NCBI RefSeq assembly: GCF_000741645.1 | Contig: NZ_JGZD01000009.1 | Span: 434,001-498,000, forward strand | Direction: 5' to 3' | DNA: 64,000 nt | Source of the DNA: Bifidobacterium minimum | Lineage (GTDB): Bacteria; Actinomycetota; Actinomycetes; Actinomycetales; Bifidobacteriaceae | Part shown: one piece after another, positions 20,541 to 30,728 of the stretch | How the letters are laid out: each line of letters opens with the position of its first letter | Position numbering within the stretch: the first letter of the stretch is position 1 | Made by a program: the position numbers and the translations under genes | Notes under the pieces: model-generated | Seen by the model: the letters and a program-made list of their open reading frames with translations, nothing else | What the model was told of the DNA's origin: nothing | Database searches by the model: none

Positions 20541-22340
20541 ATGGGCCAGACGGCATACAGAACACACCATGCCACCGAGGTGACCGAGGAGCTTATCGGC
20601 CGGAAGGTGACGCTCGCGGGTTGGGTCGACAGGCGTCGCGACCATGGTGGCGTCGCGTTCATCGATCTGCGTGACTCCAGCGGTCTGGTGCAGATCGTGA
20701 TCTACGACGAGGAGGTCGCGCGTCCGCTGCGCAGCGAGTTCGTCATCCAGGTCGTCGGCGAGGTGCGCGCCCGTCCGGATGGCAATGAGAACGACCATCT
20801 CGCCACGGGGAGGATTGAGGTCGTCGTAGAGAACCTCACCGTTCTCGCCAAGGCCGACGCGCTGCCGTTCCAGGTCTCCACCGCCTTGGAGAACGAGTCC
20901 GAGAACCGCCTTCCCGGTGAGGACGTCCGCCTGCGGTACCGCTATCTGGATCTGCGTCGACCCTCCATGCAGCGCAACCTCAAACTCCGGTCCGATATGA
21001 CGAAGGCCGCCCGGCACGCTTTGGAAGACATGGACTTCACCGAGGTCGAGACGCCGACGTTCATCAAATCCACGCCGGAGGGCGCGCGTGATTTCGTCGT
21101 TCCCGCTCGTCTTGTGCCGGGCTCCTGGTATGCGCTTCCGCAGTCCCCCCAGCTTCTCAAGCAGCTGCTCATGGTCGGCGGCGTGGAGCGCTACTATCAG
21201 CTGGCGCGCTGCTATCGCGACGAGGATTTCCGGGCCGATCGCCAGCCCGAGTTCACGCAGCTCGACATGGAGATGAGCTACGTGGGGCAGGAGGACGTCA
21301 TCGCGATGGCCGAGAAGGTCATCGCCTCGATCTGGGCCTCTCGTGGATATGAGGTGACGCTTCCGATCCCCCGGATCACCTGGCAGGATGCGATGGATCT
21401 GTACGGGTCGGACAAACCGGATCTGCGGTTCGGCAATCCTCTGGTGGAACTGACCGAATATTTCCATGACACGCCGTTCCGCGTGTTTCAGGCGCCCTAC
21501 GTCGGGGCGGTCGTCTTCAAGGGAGGGGCCGCGACGCCGCGGCGCCAATTCGACGCCTGGCAGGACTGGGCGCGGCAGCGTGGGGCCAAGGGGCTGGCAT
21601 ATGTCATCTTCGCCGAGGATGGCGAGCTCAAGGGACCGGTGGCCAAGAACCTTTCGCAGGAGGAACGCGACGGACTGCGCGAGGCGGTCCATGCCGAGCC
21701 CGGTGACGCGGTGTTCTTCGCCGCCGGAGCGCGCGAATCCTCGCAGCTGCTGCTCGGTGCGGTCCGTGTGGAGCTGGCCCGTCGCGCCGGACTGCTGCGT
21801 CCCGACGACTTCGCCTTCACCTGGGTCGTCGATTTCCCGTTGTTCAAGCGGACGGACGATCCGGATGACGACGACGTGGCGGTGGGGCATTCGCAGTGGA
21901 CGTCCATGCACCATCCCTTCACCATGCCATCCGCCGAGTGGATAGACTCCTTCGACAGGGATCCGGAGCATGCGATGAGCGACTCGTACGACATCGTCTG
22001 CAACGGCGAGGAGATGGGCGGAGGATCCGTCCGTATCCATCGCGACGACATCCAGGACCGTGTGCTCGACGTTCTGGGGATCGACAGGGCGGAGGCCCAG
22101 GAGAAGTTCGGTTTCCTGCTGGAGGCCTTCAAATACGGCGCTCCGCCGCATGCGGGTATCGCCCTCGGATGGGACCGCACCGTCTCCATCCTCGCCGGCG
22201 CCGATTCCATCCGTGACGTCATAGCCTTCCCCAAGGCCGGAGGCGGTCGTGATCCCCTCACCGGGGCCCCGGCGCCGATTTCCGATCAGCAGCGCGCCGA
22301 GACCGGCGTCGACTACGATCCCGATGAGGACGAGGACTGA
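20541..22340 (+). CDS. aspS: Aspartate-tRNA ligase
   Basis: 599 residues: an N-terminal OB-fold anticodon domain ([18 protein letters not shown]), class II motif 2 ([19 protein letters not shown]), the bacterial GAD insertion domain (about 300-420) and motif 3 ([10 protein letters not shown]). It charges tRNA-Asp; whether it also charges tRNA-Asn cannot be settled by reading alone. The start ATG at 20541 follows GAGGAAGCAAGG. It is downstream of hisS and is followed within nine bases by the PPK2 gene, suggesting co-transcription. Confidence 0.96.
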   Translation: MGQTAYRTHHATEVTEELIGRKVTLAGWVDRRRDHGGVAFIDLRDSSGLVQIVIYDEEVARPLRSEFVIQVVGEVRARPDGNENDHLATGRIEVVVENLTVLAKADALPFQVSTALENESENRLPGEDVRLRYRYLDLRRPSMQRNLKLRSDMTKAARHALEDMDFTEVETPTFIKSTPEGARDFVVPARLVPGSWYALPQSPQLLKQLLMVGGVERYYQLARCYRDEDFRADRQPEFTQLDMEMSYVGQEDVIAMAEKVIASIWASRGYEVTLPIPRITWQDAMDLYGSDKPDLRFGNPLVELTEYFHDTPFRVFQAPYVGAVVFKGGAATPRRQFDAWQDWARQRGAKGLAYVIFAEDGELKGPVAKNLSQEERDGLREAVHAEPGDAVFFAAGARESSQLLLGAVRVELARRAGLLRPDDFAFTWVVDFPLFKRTDDPDDDDVAVGHSQWTSMHHPFTMPSAEWIDSFDRDPEHAMSDSYDIVCNGEEMGGGSVRIHRDDIQDRVLDVLGIDRAEAQEKFGFLLEAFKYGAPPHAGIALGWDRTVSILAGADSIRDVIAFPKAGGGRDPLTGAPAPISDQQRAETGVDYDPDEDED

Positions 22341-22348
22341 CGAAGGGC

Positions 22349-23356
22349 ATGCCCATGATTCCGCTCGATTCCGGTGACGGACAATCGGACAAGGATGTTC
22401 GCCGACGCGTGAACGCGGCTCTTGACGGCGCGGGCAGGGCCATCGAGCGAGCCTCCGATGGCACGGGCGTCGCCGAGCGTCTCGCGCTTGCCGTCAAATC
22501 CTCGGAGCTGCTCAGCTCCGTGTGGACGTTGCCGCCGGCGCAGCGTGTGATGTTCCACCCCGGTGACCGTCTCGTCGACATCCCCGCGGACGGTACTCCC
22601 GGCTTTCCCGCGGGCAAGGCCGAGGGACAGCGGTTCATCGATCTGAGTTCCGGGGAGATATCGCGGTTCATGGGACTGATGTACGCCAATGGCGTCAGGG
22701 GATCCCATAGGCGGCTTCTGATCATCCTTCAGGGAATGGACGCGTCGGGCAAGGGCGGGATCGTGCGTCATATCTTCCGTCAGGGCGATCCCATGGGCAT
22801 CCATTACCATGGTTTTGGCGCCCCCAGCGAGGAGGAGCTCCGTCATGACTTTCTGTGGCGGATCAAACGCGAGCTGCCTCGTGATGGGTGGGTCGCGGTG
22901 TTCGACCGCTCGCACTACGAGGACATCATCATGCCGCGCGTGTACGGAACGCAGCCTGAAAGTGTCTGGCGCGAACGGTACGACATCGTCAACGATTTCG
23001 AGAGATCCCTGGTGGCGGACGGCTGCTCCGTGATCAAGATATTCCTCACCATCAACCGCGATTTCCAGAAGGGCCGTTTCCTCGACAGGCTGGATGACCC
23101 GACGAAACGCTGGAAGTTCGACGTCAGCGACCTGGATGCCCGCGAAAGGTGGGACGATTACATGCAGGCGTGGCAGGAGGTGTTCGAAAGGACGAGCACA
23201 TCCTTCGCGCCGTGGTACATCGTTCCCGCCAACAAGCGCTGGTACTCGCGTGCCGTGGTGTCGGAGCTGTTGAGAACGACCTTCACCACGATGAATCTGA
23301 CATGGCCTGCGCTGTCCTGCGACGAGGACGAGGCGCGGGCCAGGCTGTCGCTGTAG
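22349..23356 (+). CDS. PPK2-family polyphosphate:nucleotide phosphotransferase
   Basis: 335 residues. A P-loop kinase core contains Walker A GMDASGKGG (about 129-137), Walker B in VAVFDRSHYED and the lid YGTQPESVWRERY. These are PPK2 signatures; the enzymes transfer phosphate from polyphosphate to nucleotides (or the reverse). The extra N-terminal region of about 100 residues fits a one-domain PPK2 with an extension. AMP-, ADP- or GDP-specificity cannot be read off reliably. The ATG at 22349 follows GAAGG; an ATG at 22355 is also possible. Confidence 0.9.
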   Translation: MPMIPLDSGDGQSDKDVRRRVNAALDGAGRAIERASDGTGVAERLALAVKSSELLSSVWTLPPAQRVMFHPGDRLVDIPADGTPGFPAGKAEGQRFIDLSSGEISRFMGLMYANGVRGSHRRLLIILQGMDASGKGGIVRHIFRQGDPMGIHYHGFGAPSEEELRHDFLWRIKRELPRDGWVAVFDRSHYEDIIMPRVYGTQPESVWRERYDIVNDFERSLVADGCSVIKIFLTINRDFQKGRFLDRLDDPTKRWKFDVSDLDARERWDDYMQAWQEVFERTSTSFAPWYIVPANKRWYSRAVVSELLRTTFTTMNLTWPALSCDEDEARARLSL

Positions 23357-23357
23357 C

Positions 23358-25970
23358 ATGCGGCCTTCGCCGAGGATGGGAGAACCGGTGTCGAATCCAG
23401 AGGCGTCCACATCACAGGGGCTTGACGCGAGGATACCCCGACGCGGCGAGAGCGAGGGGCCGCTCGACGCCGATGGGATCTACGAACGGTTCTTCGAATG
23501 GGTACGGGACACGAAGGGCGTCGATCCCTGGCCGCATCAGGAGGAGGCGATTCTTGACATCCTCGCGGGCGACCACGTCATCCTGGGCACGCCCACGGGG
23601 TCCGGGAAGTCGCTTGTCGCCCTGGGCATGCATTTCGCGGCGATGTGCACCGGGCGGCGGTCGTACTATACGGCGCCGATCAAGGCGTTGGTGTCGGAGA
23701 AGTTCTTCGATCTGGTGGGGGTCTTCGGACGCGACAACGTCGGGATGATCACGGGCGACACGCATATCAACGTCGATGCGCCGATCATCTGCTGCACCGC
23801 GGAGATCCTAGCCAATCAGGCTCTGCGGGAGGGGGAGTCCGCCGACGTCGGCTGCGTGGCCATGGATGAGTTCCATTACTACGGCGACCCGGATCGTGGA
23901 TGGGCGTGGCAGGTTCCCCTTCTGACATTGCCGCGGACGCAGTTCCTTCTCATGAGCGCCACGCTGGGGAACGTCGACGCCATCGCCGATGCTCTCGAGG
24001 ACTCCACGGGCGTCGACGTCGACGTCATCGACGATGCGCCGCGCCCCGTTCCTCTCGGCTACGAGTACACGGACAAACCTCTGGCGGCCACCATCGAGCT
24101 TGTGGTGGGCAGGGGTCAGACGCCGGTGTACATCGTGCATTTCTCCCAGGATGCCGCGCTGGAGACCGCGCAGGCGCTGTCCGGCAGCGGGGTGTCCAGC
24201 AGGGAGCAGCGCGACGCGATCACCGAGGCCATGCGCGCGGTGCGGTTCACCACGGGTTTCGGGAAGACGCTCCAGCGTCTTCTGCGCACGGGGGTGGGCA
24301 TCCACCATGCCGGAATGCTTCCCCGGTATCGCCGTCTGGTCGAGCAGCTTGCCCAGCGCGGCCTGCTTCCGGTGATCTGCGGCACGGATACCCTGGGGGT
24401 GGGCATCAACGTGCCGATCCACACCGTCGTTCTCACGGCTCTGACGAAGTTCGACGGCACCCGCATGCGCAGGCTTCGCTCGCGTGAGTTTCACCAGATC
24501 GCAGGGCGGGCGGGGCGGATGGGATTCGACACCGAAGGTCTCGTCATCGCCGAGGCGCCGGAGTATGAGATCGAGAACGCGAGGGCCGTGGCCAAGGCCG
24601 GCGACGATCCCAGGAAGCTTCGCCGGATCAAGCGCAAGAAGCCCCAGGAGGGTTTCGTCACGTGGAACAAGGACACGTTGGACAGGCTGGTGTCGGCTCC
24701 ACCCGAGACCCTGACCCCGCATATGATCGTCACCCATGCTATGGTCCTCAACGAGGTCGCCCAGGGTGGGGATGCCGAGGGGCGTCTCGACGATCTCATC
24801 GACAGGGCGTGCCCGACGCCCGATCGCCGGGCGCGTCTGCGTGACCGTGCCCGGGAGATATTCTCGACCCTGGCCGATTCCGGGTTCATCGAACGGCATG
24901 ACGGCGGGGGAGGCGCTCCGCAGTGGGAGCTCTCGGTGGACGTCCCCGACAACTTCGCCCTTGACCAGCCGCTGTCGCCGTTCCTCGTCGCCGGCCTGGA
25001 GCTGCTGGACCCCGAGTCCCCCACCTATGCCTTGGATGTCGTGTCCATGGCCGAGGCCACGCTGGAGGACCCTCGGCCGGTGCTCCGCGCCCAGGAGAGG
25101 CAGGCCCGTGACCAGGCGATGGCCTCGATGAAGGCCGAGGGGATCGATTACGACGAGCGGATGGAGCGTCTTCAGGAGATCACCTATCCGCGGCCGCTGA
25201 CAGACCTGCTCGATCAGGCGTTCGCCATGTACACGGCGGATGTTCCCTGGGCCGCCGACTACGAGCTCAGGCCCAAATCCGTGGTGCGCGACATGGTCGA
25301 GACGGCGTCCGACTTCAACGGATATGTATCCCGCTACGGGATCGCGCGATCCGAAGGGACGGTCCTTCGGTATCTCTCCGACGCCTATCGCGCTCTGGCG
25401 CGCACCGTTCCCGAGGAGAAGTACGATGACAGGCTGCGGGACATCGTGTCCTGGCTGCGGGTTGTGGTGAGGTCCGTTGATTCGAGTCTTGTGGACGAGT
25501 GGGAGGGGGCCGGGTCGGTCTCCGACGGCGCGGGCGTCAAGGCGCCCGATGGACGTCAGGAGGTCGTCCATGATCGGCGTGGCGTGATCGTCCTCGTTCG
25601 CAACGCGTTGTTCTCGCGCGTCCAGCTGATGGATCTCGACCGCCCCGACGAGCTCGGGGAACTCGATGGGCCATGGGGATACGGACCCAAGAGGTGGGAG
25701 AGGGTTCTGGACGCATACTACGACGAGCATGAGTACGTCAACACCGACGCGAAGGCGCGTGGAGGATCCCTGTTCATCCTTGACGATTCGTCGGAGGCTC
25801 GGGATCATCGATGGCGTGTCCGTCAGGTGATCGACGACTCGGACGGCGACCGCGACTGGGCGATCACGGCGAGCGTGGATCTCGATGCCACCCAGGAGCG
25901 CGGCGAGGCGGTTTTCGTGGACTATTCCGTCGGCAATGACATCGAACAGACGTTCGACGCGTCCGACTAG
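23358..25970 (+). CDS. DEAD/DEAH-box helicase with DUF3516 C-terminal region
   Basis: 870 residues. Superfamily 2 helicase motifs run in order: Q-like PHQEEA, I TPTGSGKS (near 78), Ia YTAPIKALVSEKF, II as MDEFH (near 168; the DEVH-like box of Ski2/Mtr4 helicases), III SATLG, IV-V GTDTLGVGINVP and VI QIAGRAGRMG (near 380). The C-terminal 400 residues match actinobacterial DUF3516. It is probably an RNA helicase, but its target is unknown. The frame opens one base after the PPK2 stop; the ATG at 23358 or 23376 could be used, and the latter has a GAGG close upstream. Confidence 0.92.
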   Translation: MRPSPRMGEPVSNPEASTSQGLDARIPRRGESEGPLDADGIYERFFEWVRDTKGVDPWPHQEEAILDILAGDHVILGTPTGSGKSLVALGMHFAAMCTGRRSYYTAPIKALVSEKFFDLVGVFGRDNVGMITGDTHINVDAPIICCTAEILANQALREGESADVGCVAMDEFHYYGDPDRGWAWQVPLLTLPRTQFLLMSATLGNVDAIADALEDSTGVDVDVIDDAPRPVPLGYEYTDKPLAATIELVVGRGQTPVYIVHFSQDAALETAQALSGSGVSSREQRDAITEAMRAVRFTTGFGKTLQRLLRTGVGIHHAGMLPRYRRLVEQLAQRGLLPVICGTDTLGVGINVPIHTVVLTALTKFDGTRMRRLRSREFHQIAGRAGRMGFDTEGLVIAEAPEYEIENARAVAKAGDDPRKLRRIKRKKPQEGFVTWNKDTLDRLVSAPPETLTPHMIVTHAMVLNEVAQGGDAEGRLDDLIDRACPTPDRRARLRDRAREIFSTLADSGFIERHDGGGGAPQWELSVDVPDNFALDQPLSPFLVAGLELLDPESPTYALDVVSMAEATLEDPRPVLRAQERQARDQAMASMKAEGIDYDERMERLQEITYPRPLTDLLDQAFAMYTADVPWAADYELRPKSVVRDMVETASDFNGYVSRYGIARSEGTVLRYLSDAYRALARTVPEEKYDDRLRDIVSWLRVVVRSVDSSLVDEWEGAGSVSDGAGVKAPDGRQEVVHDRRGVIVLVRNALFSRVQLMDLDRPDELGELDGPWGYGPKRWERVLDAYYDEHEYVNTDAKARGGSLFILDDSSEARDHRWRVRQVIDDSDGDRDWAITASVDLDATQERGEAVFVDYSVGNDIEQTFDASD

Positions 25971-25980
25971 ACTGGGTGCC

Positions 25981-27423
25981 ATGACCGAGGATCTGTTCTC
26001 CGCGAGCGGCGTGGACGATGAGGTGACCAGACCGCTGGCCGTGCGCATGCGTCCCCGCACCCTTGATGAGGTCGTGGGGCAGGATCGTGCTCTGGCGCAG
26101 GGATCCCCATTGCGCGGGCTGGCCGACCCGGCGTCGGCCGGATCTCTGACGTCCCCGACGTCCGTTCTGCTGTATGGCCCCCCGGGCGTGGGAAAGACCA
26201 CGCTGGCGAATATCGTCGCGCGTCAGTCGGGCCGCGTCTTCGAGGAGCTGTCGGCGGTGACGTCGGGGGTCAGGGATGTCCGCTCGGTGCTGCAGCGCGC
26301 CCATGAGCGTCTGGTCACCAGCGGGCGTGAGACGGTGCTGTTCATCGACGAGGTCCATCGGTTCTCGAAATCACAGCAGGACGCCCTTCTGCCCAGCGTG
26401 GAGAACCGTGACGTCACCTTCATCGGGGCGACGACGGAGAATCCCAGCTTCTCGGTTATCGCGGCGCTTCTGAGCAGGTCGGTGGTCGTGCGGCTGGACT
26501 CGCTGGGTGCCGACGATCTGCGTTCGCTTGTCCTGCGGGCGGTCGTCGACGAGCGGGGTCTCGACTCGAAGGTGTCCGTCGACGACGATGCCGTCGATGA
26601 GATCGTGCGCATGTCGTCCGGGGATGCGCGGAAGGCGCTGACGATTCTCGAGGCGGCCGCCAATGGGGTGGACCCCGACAAGCCCGTGATCGACGTCGGC
26701 GTGGTGGGACGCGTCATGGACGTCGCCACGGTGAGGTACGACCGCGACGGCGACGATCACTACGATGTGGCGTCGGCCTTCATCAAATCCATGAGGGGAT
26801 CGGACGTGGACGCGTCGCTGCATTATCTGGCGCGCATGCTGCGGGCGGGGGAGGACCCGAGGTTCATCGCCCGAAGGATTATGATCGCCTCCGCGGAGGA
26901 GGTCGGCATGGCCGCACCGCAGATTCTTCAGGTCACCGTGGCCGCGGCGCAGGCGGTCGCTCTGGTCGGCATGCCGGAGGCGCGGATCATCCTCTCCGAG
27001 GCGGTGATCGCCGTGGCCACGGCGCCCAAGTCCAATGCGAGCTACGAGGCCATCAACAAGGCGCTGGCGGATGTCGACTCCGGTCGCATCGGTCCCGTTC
27101 CACGGCATCTGCGCAATGCGCCGACGGCCCTGATGGCGAGTTGGGGAAACCATCAGGGCTATGTCTACGCGCATGACGCGCCCGACGCCGTGGCCGCACA
27201 GCAGTATATGCCCGACGATCTGGTGGGGACCGAATACTATCACCCCAACAACCGCGGATACGAACGCGAGGTGGGACCGCGATTGGACGCCATACGGGCC
27301 ATTCTGGCGTCGGCGCCTCGATCCGGGACGGCGCCTCGATCCGGGACGGTACCGGAGCCGCGGGCCGACGGATCCGCGCAGTCCAGCCGGGATGGGGACG
27401 GGACCGACCCGGAATCCGACTAG
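25981..27423 (+). CDS. rarA: Replication-associated recombination protein RarA/MgsA (AAA+)
   Basis: 480 residues. AAA+ motifs include Walker A GPPGVGKTT (near 66), Walker B LFIDEVHRF, sensor 1 GATTENPSF and sensor 2 SGDARKAL, followed by the MgsA tetramerisation region with HYDVASAFIKSMRGSD and NKALADV. It acts at stalled replication forks. I begin at the ATG at 25981 because MTEDLF is the normal RarA start. The C-terminal tail contains an 18-base tandem duplication (27313-27330 and 27331-27348) giving APRSGT twice. The stop overlaps the stop of the convergent ECF gene. Confidence 0.94.
   Translation: MTEDLFSASGVDDEVTRPLAVRMRPRTLDEVVGQDRALAQGSPLRGLADPASAGSLTSPTSVLLYGPPGVGKTTLANIVARQSGRVFEELSAVTSGVRDVRSVLQRAHERLVTSGRETVLFIDEVHRFSKSQQDALLPSVENRDVTFIGATTENPSFSVIAALLSRSVVVRLDSLGADDLRSLVLRAVVDERGLDSKVSVDDDAVDEIVRMSSGDARKALTILEAAANGVDPDKPVIDVGVVGRVMDVATVRYDRDGDDHYDVASAFIKSMRGSDVDASLHYLARMLRAGEDPRFIARRIMIASAEEVGMAAPQILQVTVAAAQAVALVGMPEARIILSEAVIAVATAPKSNASYEAINKALADVDSGRIGPVPRHLRNAPTALMASWGNHQGYVYAHDAPDAVAAQQYMPDDLVGTEYYHPNNRGYEREVGPRLDAIRAILASAPRSGTAPRSGTVPEPRADGSAQSSRDGDGTDPESD
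27313..27348 (+). repeat. 18-base tandem duplication in the rarA tail
   Basis: Two exact, adjacent copies of GCGCCTCGATCCGGGACG. In frame, it adds six residues to a disordered tail, so it should be neutral for function. Confidence 0.85.
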
Positions 27424-29825
27424 AAGGCGACTCCCAGAACGATCAGCGCGATCACGTACAGGACGCTGACGATAATCGCCACGACGTCCATGGCCCCGAT
27501 GGACATCGCCCGCCAATGGGTGCGTTTCCCATCGGCCTCGTAGCAGCGTGCGTCAAGCGCCAGACTGAGGTTGTCGGCATGCCGTAGGGTCCCGGCGAAA
27601 ACGGGTATCGTGATGGCGACGAGCGCCCGGATGCGCCGGCCCGGGCTTCCGGATCCCACATCCCCGCCGCGCGCGGACTGGGCGTCGATGATCGAACGCG
27701 TTTCCTCGCCCAGCGTGGGTAGAAAACGCAATGCGAGACTGAGAACCAGGGCCAGGGCGTCCGTATGGATGCCGAGGCGTTTCCAAGGCGACAGCAGGGA
27801 TCCCACAGCGTCGGTGATGCGCGTGGGCGTGGTCGTCAGAAGGACAAGGGCCCCGATCACGATCACCAGCGCGAAACGGCATGAGTACAGGACCGCCGTG
27901 CGCAATCCCTCATCCGTGACGACAAGCGGTCCCCATGCCAGCAGCGTCGTCCCCGTCCTGATCACAAGCACATTGAGCAGTCCGGTGACCGCAAACAGGA
28001 CGAGAAAAGCGCGGATCGAACGACCCAGCCGGCGCGCCGGAACACCCGACAGGGTGACGAGCAGAGCGGTCAGCACGGTCGTCAGCGCCAGCTGCATGGG
28101 GTTGGTGATGGAGAATGCGGTGAACATCAGGGGCAACGCGCTGAGAAGCTTGACCCGGGAATCCATGCGTTCCAATGGTGCCGGACGGTTATGCGAGGGG
28201 TTCCGGCCGCTCCCGCCGGTGGCTCCCTCGTTGCCGGGGAGGGTCACGACGCGGGACGCCTTGCGGATCTGGCTTCTCTCGTGGGTGATGAGGATGACCG
28301 CTACGCCGTTTTCCGACATCATGTCCAGAAGATTCTCCACGCGGGCGACGGCGATGCGGTCCAGCCCGGCGGTGGGCTCGTCCAACACCAGGACCCGGGG
28401 CCGGGATGCGATGATGCCGGCGATGGCGACCAGACGCTGCTGTCCGCCGGACAACGCGAATGGCGAACGGTCCGCCAGGGATGACACGCCCATCATTGCG
28501 AGCGCCTCGTCGACGCGGTCGGCGACCTCAGCCGGGGGAAGGCCCTGATTGCGCGGACCGTACGCCACGTCGTCCCGGACGGTGTCGGCGAACAGCTGGC
28601 GTTCCGGATGCTGCATGACGAATCCCACGTCCCGGCGCAGCGAACGGCTTCGTCGTGATCTCTTTCGGGTCATGTCATGACCGGTCACCATCAGCGTTCC
28701 CGAGCTCGCAGCGCGGCCGAAGCCGCAGATCAGCCGTGCCAGAGTCGTCTTGCCCGAGCCGTTGGGGCCGGTCACGGCGACGCGCTCGCCGGCGTGGACG
28801 TCCAGATCAACATCGTGGAGGACCACCCGGCCGGTGTCCCTGTATCTCAGGCACAGATGGCGGGCGAAGACAAGCGGCTCGTCATCATGCGTCCCGGTGT
28901 CTGATGTTCCGGTGTCTGATGTCCTGGTGTCAGGCGTTCCGGCGCCGTGCCCCGCGTCTTTCGCCTGGACGTCTTTTGCCTGGGTCCCGCCGCATGAACG
29001 CCCGCCGCATGAACAGGAATGAATGCGCGTCTTCGGAGCGCATCCAACGTCGCCGGCTTCTCCGGCTTCTCCAACGTCTCCAACGTCTCCAACGTCACTG
29101 GTGTCGCCGGCGGCGTTCCGGTCGTCCTCGCCGGGTGGCGAATCGGACACGATGCGGCCGTGCTCCATGCGTATGACGCGATCGGCATGGCGGGTCTCAT
29201 CGTGATGGTGGGTGACGTGGATGATGGTCGTCCCGCGCTTCTGGAGGGAATCGAGGATGCGGAGGACCGATCGGCGTGAATCGACGTCAAGCATGGCCGT
29301 GGGCTCGTCGAACACGATCATGTCGGGGCCCATCGACAGGGTTCCCGCGATGGCCACGCGCTGCTGCTGGCCTCCGCTCATGCGGGTGGGATCCGACGCC
29401 TCATGCCCGGACAGCCCCACTGCGGCAAGTGCGGAGTCTACCCTCGTTCCCATGACGGAACGAGGCATGGCCAGATTCTCCGGGCCGAAGGCCACGTCAT
29501 CGGCGACGACCGTCGTGACGATCTGATCCTCCGGATTCTGGAAAACCGCGCCAATGGAGCGGCGCGCCCGCCGATAGCGTTCAGGATGGACGCCGTCATG
29601 ATCACGGACCGTCAGCCCCAGAAGCGTGACCACGCCTTCGTCGGGGGCCGCCAGCCCGGACATGATCCGGGCCAGCGTGGACTTCCCCGACCCGTTGGGC
29701 CCCACCAGACAGATCCTCTGTCCACGGGTGATGGACAGATCGACGCCATCGACGGCCCAGGTCCGTCCCGCATCATAGCTGAGACGGACTCGGGCGAGGG
29801 TCAGTGCGTTCTCAGCGTTGGACAA
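27420..29825 (-). CDS. ECF transporter energising module, EcfA-EcfA-EcfT fusion
   Basis: 801 residues in one chain. ATPase 1: Walker A VGPNGSGKST (41-50), Q-loop FQNPEDQIV, signature MSGGQQQRV and Walker B VFDEP. A linker of about 90 residues contains GDVGDVGEAGEAG repeats and Cys pairs. ATPase 2: Walker A GPNGSGKTT near 354, signature LSGGQQRLV near 462 and LVLDEP. The EcfT membrane domain (about 552-801) has several membrane helices and Ala-Arg-Gly-like coupling motifs (AQSARGGD, LDARCYEADG). It powers vitamin uptake with the upstream RibU. It begins at TTG 29825, overlapping the ribU end by 14 bases, so translation is likely coupled. Confidence 0.9.
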   Translation of the reverse strand: MSNAENALTLARVRLSYDAGRTWAVDGVDLSITRGQRICLVGPNGSGKSTLARIMSGLAAPDEGVVTLLGLTVRDHDGVHPERYRRARRSIGAVFQNPEDQIVTTVVADDVAFGPENLAMPRSVMGTRVDSALAAVGLSGHEASDPTRMSGGQQQRVAIAGTLSMGPDMIVFDEPTAMLDVDSRRSVLRILDSLQKRGTTIIHVTHHHDETRHADRVIRMEHGRIVSDSPPGEDDRNAAGDTSDVGDVGDVGEAGEAGDVGCAPKTRIHSCSCGGRSCGGTQAKDVQAKDAGHGAGTPDTRTSDTGTSDTGTHDDEPLVFARHLCLRYRDTGRVVLHDVDLDVHAGERVAVTGPNGSGKTTLARLICGFGRAASSGTLMVTGHDMTRKRSRRSRSLRRDVGFVMQHPERQLFADTVRDDVAYGPRNQGLPPAEVADRVDEALAMMGVSSLADRSPFALSGGQQRLVAIAGIIASRPRVLVLDEPTAGLDRIAVARVENLLDMMSENGVAVILITHERSQIRKASRVVTLPGNEGATGGSGRNPSHNRPAPLERMDSRVKLLSALPLMFTAFSITNPMQLALTTVLTALLVTLSGVPARRLGRSIRAFLVLFAVTGLLNVLVIRTGTTLLAWGPLVVTDEGLRTAVLYSCRFALVIVIGALVLLTTTPTRITDAVGSLLSPWKRLGIHTDALALVLSLALRFLPTLGEETRSIIDAQSARGGDVGSGSPGRRIRALVAITIPVFAGTLRHADNLSLALDARCYEADGKRTHWRAMSIGAMDVVAIIVSVLYVIALIVLGVAF

Positions 29826-30427
29826 GATTCGACACCGGTTTGTATATCAGGAACGTCACCACGCTATGCAGGGCGAATTTGAGGACATTGAAGGGAAGAA
29901 GTACCGGAACGATCATCGCGGCGACCGCGGCGACGCTCATCTTGGCATAGATGGGAGTGATCAGCAGATTGCCGAGGATGGCCACGGCGAGCGCGGCGAC
30001 GGATCCGACGACAAGCGCCAGAGCCGCGCCCTTGCGCGTGTGCATCCGGCGGTAGATAAGTGATGCCGGGACGCTCAGGGCCAGAGCCACGGCGACCGCC
30101 ATCACCGTACCCCACGGATTGGTGAGGAGATGGGGTGCGAATCCCAGAACGCTTACGATGGCCGCCGCCGAAGGGCCGAAGATGAATCCGGCGATGAGGC
30201 AGACGATGCCGGAGGGGTCGTATTTGAGCCATGGTGCCGCGGGCATGAGGGGGAACTCGACGAAGGCTGAGTGCCATGGCCAAGGCGACGAAAAGCGCGT
30301 ATACGGCGATGAGACGCGTGGACCAGCGTCCCGAATCCGAAACGCCCGTCCCGTGGGGGGATTCGGTCCCGTCCGTTGAGTGGCTGCTGGAATGCGTCGT
30401 GTTGGAGGCATGATTGAATGTGCTCAT
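29812..30427 (-). pseudogene. ribU: Riboflavin ECF S component RibU, disrupted by a one-base insertion
   Basis: The first frame encodes a Ser/Thr-rich N-terminus and the first membrane helix (LIAVYALFVALAMALS). From about 30265 the protein continues in the next frame with FVEFPLMPAAPWLKYDPSG, the RibU signature of helix 1-2, then LIAGFIFGPSA and four more helices. Removing one C from AGCCTTCGTC on the coding strand restores a 204-residue S component. An FMN riboswitch lies directly upstream, which fixes the substrate as riboflavin or FMN precursors. The 616-base length is one over a multiple of three, as expected for a single insertion. Confidence 0.88.
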
Positions 30428-30437
30428 GGAAGAGCCT

Positions 30438-30580
30438 CGTTTCTTTCATCCGGACTGTAACCGTTGGCTCCGGACTTCGACCGGGATCAACCGTCCTTCG
30501 ACGGGTCGCGGGCTTCGCAGGGAATCGACATCATCGAATATGCGCCACCGCCAGTAAGGATTTTCACCTTCCCTGAAACT
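30438..30580 (-). ncRNA. FMN riboswitch (RFN element)
   Basis: On the minus strand the conserved RFN blocks appear in order: TTTCAGGGAAGGTG, ATCCTTACTGGCGGT, AAGCCCGCGA, a variable arm, then GGTCGAAGTCCGGAGCC, CAACGGTTACAGTCCGGATG and GAAAGAAAC. The outer stem P1 pairs GTTTC (30579-30575) with GAAAC (30443-30439). It ends about 11 bases before the ribU ATG, so the switch overlaps the ribosome site and probably represses translation initiation when FMN is bound. Confidence 0.95.
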
Positions 30581-30728
30581 TGCAGGATCATCTATACACC
30601 CAACGGCGATGGCCCGCAAGGCCGTTCCCAGAAGGCGCCCGATGCCGGAGAGTTCGGTGGTGCGGCGGCGGGACTCGGCGGCGGATGGGCTCATTCCCGT
30701 CTGTCCCAGCCGGTGCGACAATGGACGT

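Noticed and set aside
19602-22151. An 849-residue minus-strand frame opposite hisS and aspS
   Set aside because: Antisense to two recognisable synthetases and without family motifs.
23808-26201. A 797-residue minus-strand frame opposite the helicase
   Set aside because: Antisense shadow of a helicase with all motifs intact on the plus strand.
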